NCBI GenBank assembly: GCA_963921795.1
Contig: OY997658.1
Span: 54,775,476 to 54,839,475, forward strand
Direction of reading: 5' to 3'
DNA from: Nannobrachium achirus
Taxonomy: Eukaryota > Chordata > Actinopteri > Myctophiformes > Myctophidae
DNA: 64,000 bases
The notes below the pieces were generated by a model. The model was not told where the DNA came from, did no database searches, and saw only the letters and a program-made list of their open reading frames with translations. Below are positions 24,092 through 34,948 of this stretch, piece by piece (the first letter of the stretch is position 1; each line of letters begins with the position of its first letter). Made by a program: the position numbers and the translations under genes.

Positions 24092-24720
24092 TTAAAGTTA
24101 TACCATGTAACTCTTTTTTTTTTTTTTTTTTTTTATCCCACAATTTTGTAACCCATTTTTTTTCACCCAGTGCTAATTGCCTATGTAATCCTGGGCTCTG
24201 CTCTCCCTCTGCCGCGCCTGGGGATGTAACTCTTTTTATAAAACAAATCTTAAAATTGTCCTAACTGTTAAATCGCTGAAGTTTTAGAACACCCACTCCG
24301 TTATTTTCAGCTTCTAAAGCCTTCTCTTTATATGTTTTCTATGATCCTTGCCGGGGTCCGGTTTTCGCGGAAAAATAGCGTCATCTGCGTCATCTGTATA
24401 CGTTGGCCAATCACATCGCGAATCATACACACATGATACACTACCGGCCAATCACAGCTTATCTGCCGCGTCTTCAGGAAGTAGCCTCGCTCAGCTACAG
24501 TATTTACCATGGTGAAGGATTCTTAACCTCTTAATCCCCAAATCCTGGCCAGAAAAGATGCGTTCTACCCCTCCACGGATTTGTATCGGTCGGGGGGGTT
24601 GGCGGCGCCGCTCCGGTGGTCCTCGGCGGTGGTCCGCGAGTGACTCCGGGCGAAAAACGGCCGAAAAAAGCAATACCGCTACTGACCACTAGTTTAGCAA
24701 CTTACACAGTATAACTTTAA
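24092..24720. mobile_element. 629-bp TTAA-bounded element, AGTTATACYRTGTAA ends
   Basis: The left end TTAA|AGTTATACCATGTAA and the right end TTACACAGTATAACT|TTAA are inverted with two mismatches. Removing it rejoins the host repeat TGTATGGTTCTATTAA with ACTGGACATG. A poly-T run (24114-24134) and a GC-rich patch (24590-24660) lie inside. It is probably piggyBac- or Kolobok-like, and no transposase is present. Confidence 0.75.
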
Positions 24721-24949
24721 ACTGGACATGTTGGAAGGAGCAAGTCATAAGGCTTTATAGGTCAGGAGCAGCACCTTGAAGTCGTTTCTAGTCTGTATGG
24801 GCAGCCAGTGTAGTGCTATGGGAATTGGTGTGGTGTGATCGAATTTCCTTTTCCTGGATAGTACTCTAGCTGCTGCATTGTGGGACGCGTTATTGGAAAT
24901 CACACCACAGCTCCAGGCGGAGCCGCTCGTTTTGTTTCACCAGCGTCGA

Positions 24950-25145
24950 CAGATAGGGTTAGGTTTAGGCATAGTTTTACTGAGGTTAGGGTTAGGTTTA
25001 GGCATAGTTTTACTGAGGTTTAGGTTTAGGGTTAGGGTTGGGTTTAGGCATAGTTTTACTGAGGTTAGGTTTAGGGTTAGGGTTAGGGTTAGGCATAGTT
25101 TTACTGAGGTTAGGGTTAGGGTTAAGGTGAGGTTTAGGTGGTCGG
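24950..25145. repeat. TTAGGG-like minisatellite
   Basis: Units of GGTTAGGGTTAGGTTTAGG followed by CATAGTTTTACTGA repeat four times with variable numbers of TTAGGG. Confidence 0.85.
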
Positions 25146-25335
25146 ACCACCCGGCACCTCCGCACGGTGCAAAAGAAGCGCTCCCTACTGTAGTTCCGGT
25201 TCAGCCAATCAAAAGCTTCCATGGGCGGGGTTTGCCTGGAGCTGAGTTGTTTATTCTTGAAATGATTCGGCGTCTGGAAGTGTTGGATACATTCTGGCTA
25301 AGTTGCACAGATGGAAGAAGGCAGCTTTTGTGATG

Positions 25336-26019
25336 CTTTGTATATGGTGAGTCTCATTCGGAGAGCTGTATCACTTGTCTTGAGCTTGCTTAAATAAAGA
25401 CAGAGAAAGACAGACATTGTAAAATCACTCTCATAAAACACATATTGGACAAAGTATGAAACAGATATGTTATCCAACCCATACAATAATCATAAAAGCA
25501 GGCAACAAATGGGTGAAATAAAATAAACGTACACCATAGATGAATCCCAGCAGCAACGTCAAACGGCCCTCTAGATGAAGTGCATTAAGTGCCTTAGAAA
25601 CATCCACCTTATTGCACAGTTATTTAACCTGCCAAGTAGCCTGCAGTGCTACGTTTGAGTTAAGACTACGTAGTACACACAAGATATTTCCTCCGATTAT
25701 GCTCTCGCCAACCATTATGGTGCTCGCCTACAAAACCCCTGTTCTGACGCAAGATCTGGCTTTGCTCGCCGAGGTTTTGCTCGCTGTGTGTGAAAGCATC
25801 TGCGAGAGGATCCTTGCGGCTTGCGCTCGGCGAGGACTTTCCAAGCGTTTATGAATATCTGTCAGGTTTGATATTCAGGCTCTGTCGCAGATTGGGCTGC
25901 AATAAGCACTGCTAGAGGTGAGTAGCGAGCATTAGTTTCACCCTATGAGAGAACAGTACCAGCCGATCCTTCCTTTCATGTGTTATTGTGTACACAATAA
26001 ACTTCCTGTCGCACTTAGA
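25336..26019. other. Unassigned intronic DNA
   Basis: No gene seen. The open frame at 25612-25854 has no recognisable domain. Confidence 0.4.
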
Positions 26020-26100
26020 ACAACAGACTCACTACCTGGCTTCCGCCGTGGACTGAAGACTCACCTCTTCAGACTCCACCTAAACCCATAGCACTACTGT
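25988..26100 (+). mobile_element. LINE 3' end fragment (C-terminus of the reverse-transcriptase protein)
   Basis: One frame reads LPVALRTTDSLPG then FRRGLKTHLFRLHLNP before a stop. 'FRRGLKTHLFR' is the usual C-terminal wording of several fish non-LTR retrotransposons of the L2/Rex1 type. Only the last 35 or so codons are visible, and nothing upstream is in frame. Confidence 0.6.
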
Positions 26101-26261
26101 AACACTCCCCCTTCCCTCAGTGACCACCAATGACCATACATGAAGCTAGATAGCATTTTTATTTTATAGAGTTTTTAGAAGTTTTTTACAAACTAGGTGT
26201 GTGGTCTACCTTTGTTATTGTTTTTCTAGATTGATATTCCTATACATTTGTTATATTGTTG

Positions 26262-26500
26262 TTAAAGGGGTGGTGACATCCAAAAATAAGTTTTGAGTTT
26301 TTTATGCTTTTTTTAATGTTTCCTGGCCTCAATTACACCAAAAAAACTTTTAACTTGCAGTCGTTCCCCTGTTATCTGTGTTTTTTTGACGATTTCTGCA
26401 TAATGAGGCTCTGATGCTCTGATCATTGGCTCTCGGACAATGTCGTCACAAGCAGTTAGTGCACCCCCCCCCCCCCCCCCTCCTCCTCCTCCTGGGCTCT
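26262..26500. repeat. Left end of a TTAA element and a poly-C/(TCC)n tract
   Basis: TTAA|AGGGGTGGTGACATCC resembles the left ends of the T1/T2 MITEs, but no matching right end was found. Poly-C lies at about 26465-26480, followed by TCC repeats to 26494. Confidence 0.45.
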
Positions 26501-27157
26501 ACTCTCTCCCTGTCTGTATTTCTCCACAGCCCAAGTTTTGAGGAAGTAATCTCTACATTATATTGTCCTTTAATTGTAAATATGGGAATATAAAATACAT
26601 GTGGCCATTCAAATATCTTATTTACATCAATATCCTTCATATCAAGTAGTCAGTTTATGCTTTTGTGAAATAGTGAAAATCGCTATGTATCGCTATGTAT
26701 TTTCCGCCCTGGCTGGGTCCGTGGACAGCGCCTCCCTCCTCATTACCGAGGCCGAGGACAGTGCTCTGCTCCCGGGGCAGCAGAGCTCCGTGGAGAGCCT
26801 ACTATAACTCCACGCTGCCCTGTCCTCCCCCCCCACACACACGGGTCACGGGCACGTCGGCGAGCAGACAGTAAAAACGCTATGATAACACAAGCAATTG
26901 GTGGTTCTCTAAACGGAGGCATTTAGCCAACATATGTTACTATAATAACTACAGAAGGACCGTGAAGTTTGTTCTGCAGCGCGGAGCGGAGGCTGAGCTA
27001 TTGAAACGTTACTGCGGACGGTCTAAATTCAACTCCGCGGGGGTACAGATGTAACCACAAAGATCCGGTAACCTCAGTCCCGGGGTAAGAAAAAACACTC
27101 GCGACTCTCGATGCTGTTTGTGTGTGCCTCGTCAGGGCTCAGCTCAGCCTCTGTGTG
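26501..27157. other. Unassigned DNA with a GC-rich patch
   Basis: 26700-27050 is richer in GC than its surroundings. The open frame at 26601-26807 has no recognisable domain, and no splice sites in a cadherin context were seen. Confidence 0.4.
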
Positions 27158-27158
27158 T

Positions 27159-27193
<35 letters not shown>

Positions 27194-27287
27194 ACAGTGT
27201 GTCTTGTACCAAAGCAAAGCAGCGAAACACATGCATCGCGTCTGCGAGCATGCATCTCTCGGTCATTGTTTTTGAGCCGGGGCGGAC

Positions 27288-27372
<85 letters not shown>
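27158..27372. repeat. Two (GT)n microsatellites
   Basis: GT repeats lie at 27158-27192 and 27290-27370. GAGAGA and (GTGC)n follow. Confidence 0.95.
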
Positions 27373-27378
<6 letters not shown>

Positions 27379-27456
27379 CGTGCGTGCGTGCGTGCGTGTG
27401 CGTGGCCAGTGGCCACTTTGGGTACCATAGTTTGAGAACTGCTGGCCTATAAGTAG

Positions 27457-28382
27457 ACCCTCCAGAAAAACGCGGGCAAAAATCCTTGATTATGCGGGCT
27501 AAAATCCTTGATTTTGCGGGCAAAAATCCTTGATTATGCGGTGAATTATGCGGGTTTTTTGTGTGAATTTATGCGATGCCAATGCGAAACTATGCGAAAT
27601 ATGCGGGAACTTGTGAAAGTTGCGATTAAATGCGAAATTATGCGAAATATGCGGGAACTTAAAAAACATATTTATAGCCTATGTACAGTATATATACATA
27701 TTATAATAAAAATTGATAACTATTAAACCACTTTAATATACAGTACACTGGCTATTTGGAAATAGTCAATCTACAAGCTCACAACATCACTAAGTAGGCC
27801 TAGTCATCAAAGTAGTCAAAACACGAATTTAAGGGTCCTTGAGTGAATTGAGAAATGCAAAACAGACTTTTTTGACTGCCTTTCATTATTTTCAAGGCAA
27901 AAAAGCAAACCTCTGTCAAATATCTGCAATTTAATTACCTTAATGGGCTACATCAAGGCAAAAATAATTACCCTATGGCCTATGCGATTGCTAAGGATAC
28001 AGCTCACTGCTAAAGCAAAACTCTGGTTTATTTATGTGGTTTTGCTCTCTCTAAAGGGATTTAAGGGATTAAAATGTTATGCATTCAATTGCTGTTCCTA
28101 TCCATCCATGGAATACTGCGTGCTACTTTTTTTCGGAGAGGTGCTCGTTTGCTTTGAACGGCAACGACACAACGTTTCAAACGGAGTACAATGGAGACCT
28201 CAAAACAAGTAGGATAAACTTTAATTTGTCGTTTCTTGAAGTTTGAGGACCGAGGAAGAGTGTGTTATTCTAGCGTCACGTTGGCGAGGGCCAACGCTCA
28301 TACCGTATAGCCTACATTATGCCTGCATCTCTCTCTCTGTCTGCCTGCAGTTCTCACGGTGCAGCGTGCACGCAATCGCACG

Positions 28383-28452
<70 letters not shown>

Positions 28453-28669
28453 AGAGAGGAGCCACGTGTTTCTCAGCGCATCATTGTTTTGCTTCTGTTT
28501 TGTGTCTGAACGTGATTGAACGGTGAAGCATGACTATACTTTTATGCGAAAAAGTGCGGGGATTGTGAAATCAAGCGATGCCCGCATATTTCGCCCCCGC
28601 ATAATCAGCGGCATTTATTGATTATTGCGGGAAATTCTGCGATCGCATAATCGCGTTTTTCTGGAGGGT
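27457..28669. mobile_element. 1.2-kb DNA element with 18-bp ACCCTCCAGAAAAACGCG terminal repeats
   Basis: The left end (27457-27474) is the exact reverse complement of the right end (28652-28669). Near both ends lie repeated ATGCGAAATATGCGGG / GATCGCATAATCGCG words, so the subterminal regions are rich in a GCGAAT-like motif. It contains a P1 half copy (27751-27790) and a (CA)n tract (28384-28449). No transposase frame is present, and I cannot name the superfamily. Confidence 0.8.
28384..28449. repeat. (CA)n microsatellite
   Basis: CA repeats inside the 1.2-kb element, followed by GAGAGA. Confidence 0.95.
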
Positions 28670-28699
28670 GTATATAAGGGCTGAAGTGAGTGATTTGTA

Positions 28700-28850
28700 T
28701 TAATAATCAAAATCCAAATGATTGTAGTGGAGAGATGAAGTGCATTTGCCTCTCGGATGTAGTGGAGTAGAAGTATAAGAATTGAAAATTGGAAATACTC
28801 AAGTAAAGTACAAATATTCAAAATTGTACTCAAGTACATGCACTATATTA
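28700..28850. repeat. 'ACTTAAGTA' element fragment
   Basis: TGTAGTGGAGTAGAAGTATAA..TGGAAATACTCAAGTAAAGT..TTGTACTCAAGTACATG matches the right part of the copy at 17440-17853. Confidence 0.7.
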
Positions 28851-29419
28851 ATATTTGTTAGAATGAGTGGGAGAGAGAGGCTCCCCTGGTGGTGATTATA
28901 GAGTATTTCAGGTGACAGACCGTTTTTCTTGACACCTAAACAGAGAGAGAGACCACAGCTCCATGGAGTGGATTTTCAAGTTTAAACATTTCAAAACATG
29001 TTTTTAGGACCAGGGCAAAGACTTTTATGATTGGTAAAAACAGAATGTCATTTGACCTTTAATGTACTGACATATTATCTTGCTTATTATAGTAATGTGT
29101 ATTACCTGCTTATTGTAAAAGTCGCTTTGGATTAAAAGTGTCTGCAAATGCCTAAACTGTAAACTGTAAACAAACAGCGGTGAACAGCATGGCTCCAGTC
29201 CAAAGAAAGCGACAAAAAATAATAATGCTCAACACAATAACATATGGACCTAATAAAAGGAGGATCGACTGCATGGTTGACCTCTGGCAGACACGTGTTC
29301 CTCAGTTTATTGTTCTAACTTTATTGTCTGGTTTTAACTGAGTTTCACACAAACTCACAGCACCGCACTGAGCGCATACACCAAAACATCCCTCTCAATA
29401 CCAAAGCTTCATGCTGCTA
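28851..29419. other. Unassigned intronic DNA
   Basis: No gene or element border seen. Confidence 0.4.
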
Positions 29420-29529
29420 GTTACTGTACTACTGTAGTTACTTTGCAGATATAAATTATAATATAAAACAAACCTAAACCACTTTAGCCCTATTTTATAC
29501 AGTACCATGGCTATTTGAGAACAGCCGTT
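29420..29529. repeat. Left part of a P1-bearing repeat, split by the DIRS element
   Basis: TTGCAGATATAAATTATAAT..AAACCACTTTAGCCCTATTT..GGCTATTTGAGAACAGCCGTT also occurs at 43541-43612. It continues on the far side of the DIRS element at 36626 with CCGTTCTACAAGCTCACAAC. Confidence 0.8.
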
Positions 29530-29544
29530 TACTGTCAATATTCC

Positions 29545-29697
29545 AGGATGACCTCCCACTTGGGTAATGACGCCCCCTGGCGATCATTCAGAGAAACTAC
29601 TTCAGCTCCCGTACAGGTAGGAAGGGCCTGTCACTCAAACCGGAGTGACCCGCCTCCAGGCTATATAAACCCCCGGAGGCGGAAGTAACATCCTCTT
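29545..29697 (+). repeat. DIRS left inverted terminal repeat
   Basis: It starts AGGATGACCTCCCACTTGGG and runs to AAGTAACATCCTCTT. It pairs with 36429-36587 apart from a short length difference. CTATATAAAC at about 29661 could act as a TATA-like box. Confidence 0.9.
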
Positions 29698-29890
29698 TTC
29701 ACTCTCTGCGATATCACATTCAGATAAGTTGAAACTCAGCCTTTGTATTATTATTCTTCGCGCATTAGCCTAAAGCGGTGGCATTGGAGTCGCCCACCGG
29801 CGAGTGTTGAATTAACCCGTACTTAAGAATACTTATTCTTGTTCCGTCCTAAATCGACGGTTATTTCCTTTTATAACAAAGGATTATTAC

Positions 29891-30084
29891 TGCTTGTTCA
29901 GGCCTCCGCCGAAGCAAGCGTGGCATAGCATTAGCCGTTAGCTTGTTAGCTCGTCTGCTATTTGTTAACGTTAGCTACACTGCTTACCGCTTGTTCAGGC
30001 CCTGCCCGAATCAAGCGTGGCCTAGCCTTAGCCGTTAGCTTGTTAGCTCGTCTGCTTCTGGTTAACTCTATCTACAGTGCTTCG
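29891..30084 (+). repeat. Tandem duplication in the DIRS leader
   Basis: A unit of about 98 bp starting GCTTGTTCAGGCC and containing CAAGCGTGGC..TTAGCCGTTAGCTTGTTAGC occurs at 29892 and again at 29990. It ends just before the gag-like start codon. Confidence 0.85.
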
Positions 30085-30086
30085 CC

Positions 30087-32027
30087 ATGGATCCTCTGGC
30101 CTTCCTGCCGAGGCAATGTCCAGGCTGTCCAGGACTCATCGACGGACAGGATCTTCACCATCTCTGTGTCGGCTGCATGGGCGTTGCACACGCCTTCTCT
30201 GCACTGAGTCCTCAGGGGAGAGCAGGACCTTTCTGTGACTGCTGCGTGGCCTACGACCACGATGTACTGATACACCGGTTCTACCTAGCCAGGGCAGGCC
30301 TCGGGGCCTGCGCTCCACCAGGTGGGTCCACTGCTCTCAACCCCACAGCCCAGTCTTTCCTTCCCCAGGCGGCCCGCACCGTTGGTCAAGGTGCGGCGCT
30401 GCCTTCCGGAGATCCGCTTGGCAATCAGCGCGCCATTCCAAGTCAAGATGGCGCCGTGCTACATGAGACACCGCCTGCCGCGCAACCGACCGCAGCTAGC
30501 TCCACTGTCACTGGAGCTGGCGGGTGTGGTGAAGTCGCCGCTAAGAAGGCGACCAAGAAGGCTAACATCCCTCCGGTAGCCTTTTCCCCTTCGGGCGCGG
30601 TGCCCAAAAAGAAACGCTTGGATGTGACCGTCGGGGACGTCCCCCTCGACGTGAGCATCACCAAAACAGTCCAGACTTTCAGGCGAGAGTCGGACCTGAG
30701 CTCCTGTCAGAGCGAGGGTTCTGGTTCTGAATACTCTGGATACACGGCCGAGGAGGAGGAGGACTCCGTCGAGGACGAGGGTTCTCGACTCACGGTCACT
30801 GTGAAAGGTAATGCCCCTGCGGCTCCAGCACGTCAACTGGACGCCGCAGGGAGCTCCCAGGCCTCCTCAGGCACCACTGCCCCTCCACCCGCCAGTCAAG
30901 CGAGTGAAGCGGGAGCAGAGGACGTCGATTCTGCAGCAGAAATGCTGGATCATCTCACAGTCTACATGAGAGCTCTGGCCAGAGTTGGAGAGGAGTTGCC
31001 ACCTCCTCTCCCCTCTGAAGAGGCCGAGGATGATGATGAAATGCCCGGGCAGGAGCCTTCGGTTCCCGCCCCGTATGTCCTCTCCAGGCTGCCGCTGGTG
31101 AAAGGTTTCACCAAGGCCCTTCATTCCTCATGGAAGACACATAAAGACCCCAGGAAGCTGCCTTTTTCTGTGTTGGATTTGGTGGGCGGTGCGGAGGCAG
31201 GCATGTCCACCTGCCCTAACCTGGACCACCTGTTGGCACAATCTTTTCTGGGTTCCGTCAGACCCCAGTACAAGGATGTAGGCACAGCTAAAAACGGGCC
31301 GTTTGTCGGCCCCGTCGGCACTAACCCGCCGGGGTTCACTGTCCTGGAGGACAAGCTGCAGTCGGACAGGGCTCGTAACGCCTACCGGTCCGCTGCTCTG
31401 GCCGCTAAGGACCTGAATCTGATCCAGCTCTTGCTCGCTTCCACCAAGGACCTGGTCAAAGGTCTGCCCACGGGGGAGCACACAGCTGAACTGAACACTC
31501 TATTTGACATCATGCTGAAGGTCAATTGGCATGCGGTTAAGTGGATGGGCAGGTCCATGGACTACAACCTCCAGTCTGAGAGAGCCCGCTGGCTCGACTA
31601 TGTCGACCTCGAGCCTAAGAGGGACGTGGGCGAGAAGCCTCTAGGTCCTCGCGGGGAGATGTACAAGTCTCTCATAAACATGGAGAACAGTCCCACCACC
31701 CTCATGGGTGGGGGCTTGGAGCTGCTGCAGGGTAGAGTTACCTTCTTCAAGGCGGCTAAGGACATCGTCGAGTCCACCACAGTGCCACAGGAAGAACCGC
31801 AGCAAGCTAGGAGGGCGTCCCGCTCCTCCCGTGCCAAGGAAAGGGGCCGCTCTGCTTCTTTTAAGAAGCACTCGTCTTCCTCCAGGGGAGCCTCTGCAGC
31901 CAGGGCGCCTGACAGGCCCCGCAGCAAGGCGGTGGTTCCCGAGCGCGCTCAGCCGCGCCGCCCGTCCAAGGATGGCAGGCAGCAGTCTTCATACCGCGGT
32001 GGCCGCGGTAGGGGACAGCGCAAATGA
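30087..32027 (+). CDS. DIRS gag-like frame (fossil element part)
   Basis: An open frame of 646 codons, the first of the element. Its start has a cluster of Cys residues, the middle is acidic and rich in Ser/Glu, and the end is rich in Arg and Ser, as expected for a nucleic-acid-binding structural protein. In DIRS elements the first frame is assigned a gag-like role by position, and this call rests on that position plus composition. It belongs to the mobile element and is not part of the cadherin gene. Confidence 0.8.
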   Translation: MDPLAFLPRQCPGCPGLIDGQDLHHLCVGCMGVAHAFSALSPQGRAGPFCDCCVAYDHDVLIHRFYLARAGLGACAPPGGSTALNPTAQSFLPQAARTVGQGAALPSGDPLGNQRAIPSQDGAVLHETPPAAQPTAASSTVTGAGGCGEVAAKKATKKANIPPVAFSPSGAVPKKKRLDVTVGDVPLDVSITKTVQTFRRESDLSSCQSEGSGSEYSGYTAEEEEDSVEDEGSRLTVTVKGNAPAAPARQLDAAGSSQASSGTTAPPPASQASEAGAEDVDSAAEMLDHLTVYMRALARVGEELPPPLPSEEAEDDDEMPGQEPSVPAPYVLSRLPLVKGFTKALHSSWKTHKDPRKLPFSVLDLVGGAEAGMSTCPNLDHLLAQSFLGSVRPQYKDVGTAKNGPFVGPVGTNPPGFTVLEDKLQSDRARNAYRSAALAAKDLNLIQLLLASTKDLVKGLPTGEHTAELNTLFDIMLKVNWHAVKWMGRSMDYNLQSERARWLDYVDLEPKRDVGEKPLGPRGEMYKSLINMENSPTTLMGGGLELLQGRVTFFKAAKDIVESTTVPQEEPQQARRASRSSRAKERGRSASFKKHSSSSRGASAARAPDRPRSKAVVPERAQPRRPSKDGRQQSSYRGGRGRGQRK

Positions 32028-32228
32028 CACTCTGAAGAGGGGGATTGTGCTGGGGCGGGGGTCCGAGGTGTCTCTCGGTCCCCCTCCCCCCAAACGAGGG
32101 CGTTTTTCGGTACCCCGTGTCGGGGAAATGAAAATGTTGATTTTGATGCCTCCTGTGTCGACAATAAACATGTTGAAAGAGCAAAGTCTGTCTCTGTCCA
32201 ACTCTCTCGCACTAGCACAGACGACCCC

Positions 32229-33060
32229 ATCGTGCATGCCTCCTGTAGTAATGATGAAGTCCTGTCAGGACTCGATAATCAATCACAGGTTTTATCAGAA
32301 ACCAGTAATGTTAATGTCAAACAATTATGTGGTTCCTCAAGCGCGCGAGTGGGATATCCCTCGCGCCGACAATATGACTCCTTTATGCATGCCTCCTGTA
32401 AGAATGATGGAGTCCCGTCAGGACTCTTTAATCAGTCAGAGGTTTTATCAGCAACCAGTAATGTTAACGTCAAACAATTATATGGTTCCTCATGCGCGCG
32501 AGTGGATTTTCCCTCGCGTGAGCGATGCTATGAATTTAACCTTGAGTCAGAAATTCTGTCGGCCTACTATGAGCCCGGGTCAAGGGACAAGCATAAAGGC
32601 CTTAGAGCAGGTATTAAACGTAAAAGTTCCTCTCCTGTCAGGGGAGAATGCTTTAGTTGTGGGCGAGTCTGTTTATCAGTCGAATCGCTTTGCTCTTCCT
32701 GTCGCTCTATCGAGCGAAAACCGAACGCTTCCGGTTTCACCGGATACGGATTCGCTAGCTCCCCGCTTCCGGTCCGGCCGCAAAAGAGCTCCGCTAGTCA
32801 AGCGGTACAATCAGATGGTGTTCCCGCCTTGCGGCCTATTGAACCCCTGCGCTCCGCATCCGGGTGTTCCGGATACGGATACGCAGGTTCCCCACTTCCG
32901 GTCCCGCCGCAAAATAGCTCCGCTAGTCAAGCGGTACAACCAGAAGGTGTTTCCGCCATGCGGCCTATTGAACCCTTGCGCTCCGCATCCGGTCGTTCCG
33001 GATACGGATACGCAGGTTCCCCACTTCCGGTCCGGCCGCCAAAAAGCTCCGCCGTCACGG
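32229..33060 (+). repeat. Two tandem repeat arrays inside the DIRS spacer
   Basis: A unit of about 160 bp beginning GCATGCCTCCTGTA occurs at about 32235 and 32394. A unit of about 126 bp containing TTCCGGATACGGAT and GCTCCGCATCCGG occurs about three times between 32730 and 33050. Unit copies differ at scattered bases. Confidence 0.85.
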
Positions 33061-33400
33061 AAGCACAGTGGTGGGGTTTCTCTCGCTCAAAACACGCTAG
33101 CACGCTGTGCGCGCCAGTGGAAGTTATGCAACCCGAGCCATTGGGTATTTCGAACGATAACCAGGGGTTACAGGTTACAGTTCGCAGATATACCCCCGCT
33201 TTCGAGCAGGGTTATTCATACCAGAGCACGTGGTTTAAAAGCAAGTCTTTTGAGAGAAGAGATCAGCTCATTGCTAAGCAAGGGTGCTATAGTGGAGCTG
33301 GACAGGACCCAATCCCGCATGGGATTTTGGAGCCGTTATTTCCTGGTGCCCAAAAAGGGGGGGGGGGCTACGTCCCATCCTGGACCTAAAGGCACTAAAC

Positions 33401-34948
33401 GTGTACCTGAAGAAATACGTTTTCAGGATGCTAACAGTACCCACCATGTTACGGTCGGTCAGGCAAGGGGATTTCCACTGTTCAGTGGATCTGAAGGATG
33501 CTTATCAGCACGTCCAGATTTATCCCCCACACAGGAAATTCCTTCGGTTCGCCTTCGAGGGTCGCCTGTACGAGTATACAGTACTCCCTTTCGGTCTGTC
33601 ACTGAGCCCGAGGGTTTTCGTGAAAGTGACCGAAGCAGCCATCGCCCCGCTGAGACAGCAGGGCGTCAGGTTGGCGACGTACATCGACGATTGGATGATT
33701 TCAGCGAGCTCCGCCCACGAAGTGGCGCGTCACACACAAGTGGTTTTGGCTCACCTGAAGGCCTTAGGTTTCATAGTCAACCACGGCAAGAGCATGCTGA
33801 CTCCAGCAAGTCGTCTTACATTCATTGGGGTCCTTCTGGACTCATCCGACATGTCGGCCCGTCTCTCAGAGGAGAGGGTGGACAGGTTTCGGGAATGTCT
33901 CGACTCCTTTCAAGTGGGCCAGGAGGTCACTTACAGGAGTTGCATGGTACTGACGGGAATGATGGCTTCCGCAGTACATCTGTTGCGTTTGGGCAGGTTT
34001 CATATGAGACCTTTTCAAAGATGGATGTTATCCCTCGGGATCCCGCCCTCCTTGAAGTACAAGAAGGTTACGGTTTCCCCTTCCTGCGCGATCGCCCTGT
34101 CTCCGTGGCTGGTGGAGGGGTTCCTCACCAGCGGAGTCTCGATTGGCGAGGTGGTTTCCCGCAAGTCGATCACGACAGACGCCAGTCTCAGTGGATGGGG
34201 AGCCACTTTCGAGGGGCGCACAGCGCAGGGGCTTTGGCCTCTGGAGATGAGGGGTCGTCACATCAACTATTTGGAGTTGATGGCTATACTCCTGGCGCTC
34301 AAGCATTTCGAGCATTGGATTTTGCATTGTCACGTCCTGGTCAGGACAGACAATACGACGGCCATGTTTTATGTCAACAAACAGGGGGGCCTGTCGTCGT
34401 TGCCACTGGACCGTCTGGCTCGAGAATTGACGGTTTGGTGCTTGTCGCGCCTCAAGTCGATCAGGGCCTTACACGTCCCAGGTCTCCTCAACAGCGGAGC
34501 AGATCTCCTGTCCAGGGGAGGTCCTCGCTACGAGGATTGGTCTCTCCACCCCAGGGTGGCGAGCCAGATTTTTCGCAAGTTCGGTCAGCCAGTGGCGGAC
34601 CTGTTTGCGTCAGCGGAGAATACGAAGTGTCCGTTGTTCTTCGCGGTGAAGGGCAGTCCTCCCTTGGGGTTGGACGCCTTAGCGCACACGTGGCCGAGAG
34701 GTCTACTGTACGCGTTTCCCCCCTTCGACTTAATCCGACCCACTCTGGAGAGAGTCAGGAGGTTCGGTCTGGAGATGCTCCTGGTGGCTCCCTACAAGGG
34801 CACGTGGAGATCGGCGATCGCCCCTCTCCTTTGCGAACCGGGTTGGCAGCTGCCTCAGTGCAGGGACCTGTTGAGTCAGGCCAGGGGGGAGATCTTCCAC
34901 CAAGACCTGCAGGTCCTAGACCTGTGGGTTTGGCACGTGAAAGGTTAA
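33401..34948 (+). CDS. DIRS reverse transcriptase / RNase H part (fossil element part)
   Basis: The frame contains the palm-domain wording of a reverse transcriptase in its first third and an RNase H-like domain in the middle. A DIRS-specific C-terminal region follows (wording 'DLFASAENTKCPLFF' and 'LLYAFPPFDLI'). This order is standard for DIRS1-type elements. The boundaries given are those of the visible frame and not of a mature protein. Confidence 0.9.
   Translation: MYLKKYVFRMLTVPTMLRSVRQGDFHCSVDLKDAYQHVQIYPPHRKFLRFAFEGRLYEYTVLPFGLSLSPRVFVKVTEAAIAPLRQQGVRLATYIDDWMISASSAHEVARHTQVVLAHLKALGFIVNHGKSMLTPASRLTFIGVLLDSSDMSARLSEERVDRFRECLDSFQVGQEVTYRSCMVLTGMMASAVHLLRLGRFHMRPFQRWMLSLGIPPSLKYKKVTVSPSCAIALSPWLVEGFLTSGVSIGEVVSRKSITTDASLSGWGATFEGRTAQGLWPLEMRGRHINYLELMAILLALKHFEHWILHCHVLVRTDNTTAMFYVNKQGGLSSLPLDRLARELTVWCLSRLKSIRALHVPGLLNSGADLLSRGGPRYEDWSLHPRVASQIFRKFGQPVADLFASAENTKCPLFFAVKGSPPLGLDALAHTWPRGLLYAFPPFDLIRPTLERVRRFGLEMLLVAPYKGTWRSAIAPLLCEPGWQLPQCRDLLSQARGEIFHQDLQVLDLWVWHVKG

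Larger units (their letters stand above)
23490..25335 (+). repeat. Host repeat carrying nested insertions
   Basis: An interspersed repeat can be followed as AACATTTTGAAAGCCTCAGC, then ATCCCTGACAGCTCAAGGGA..GAATGCTGG, then ACTGGACATGTTGGAAGGAG..GGCAGCCAGTGTAGTGCTAT..GCTGCTGCATTGTGGGACGC. It is broken by a telomere-motif element (23776-23989), a TTAA element (24092-24720) and a TTAGGG-like minisatellite (about 24950-25140). The host piece resembles a repeat common in fish genomes, but I cannot name its class. Confidence 0.6.

Noticed and set aside
26601-26807. 68-codon open frame in a GC-rich patch
   Set aside because: No domain, no splice sites in a cadherin context and no conserved wording.
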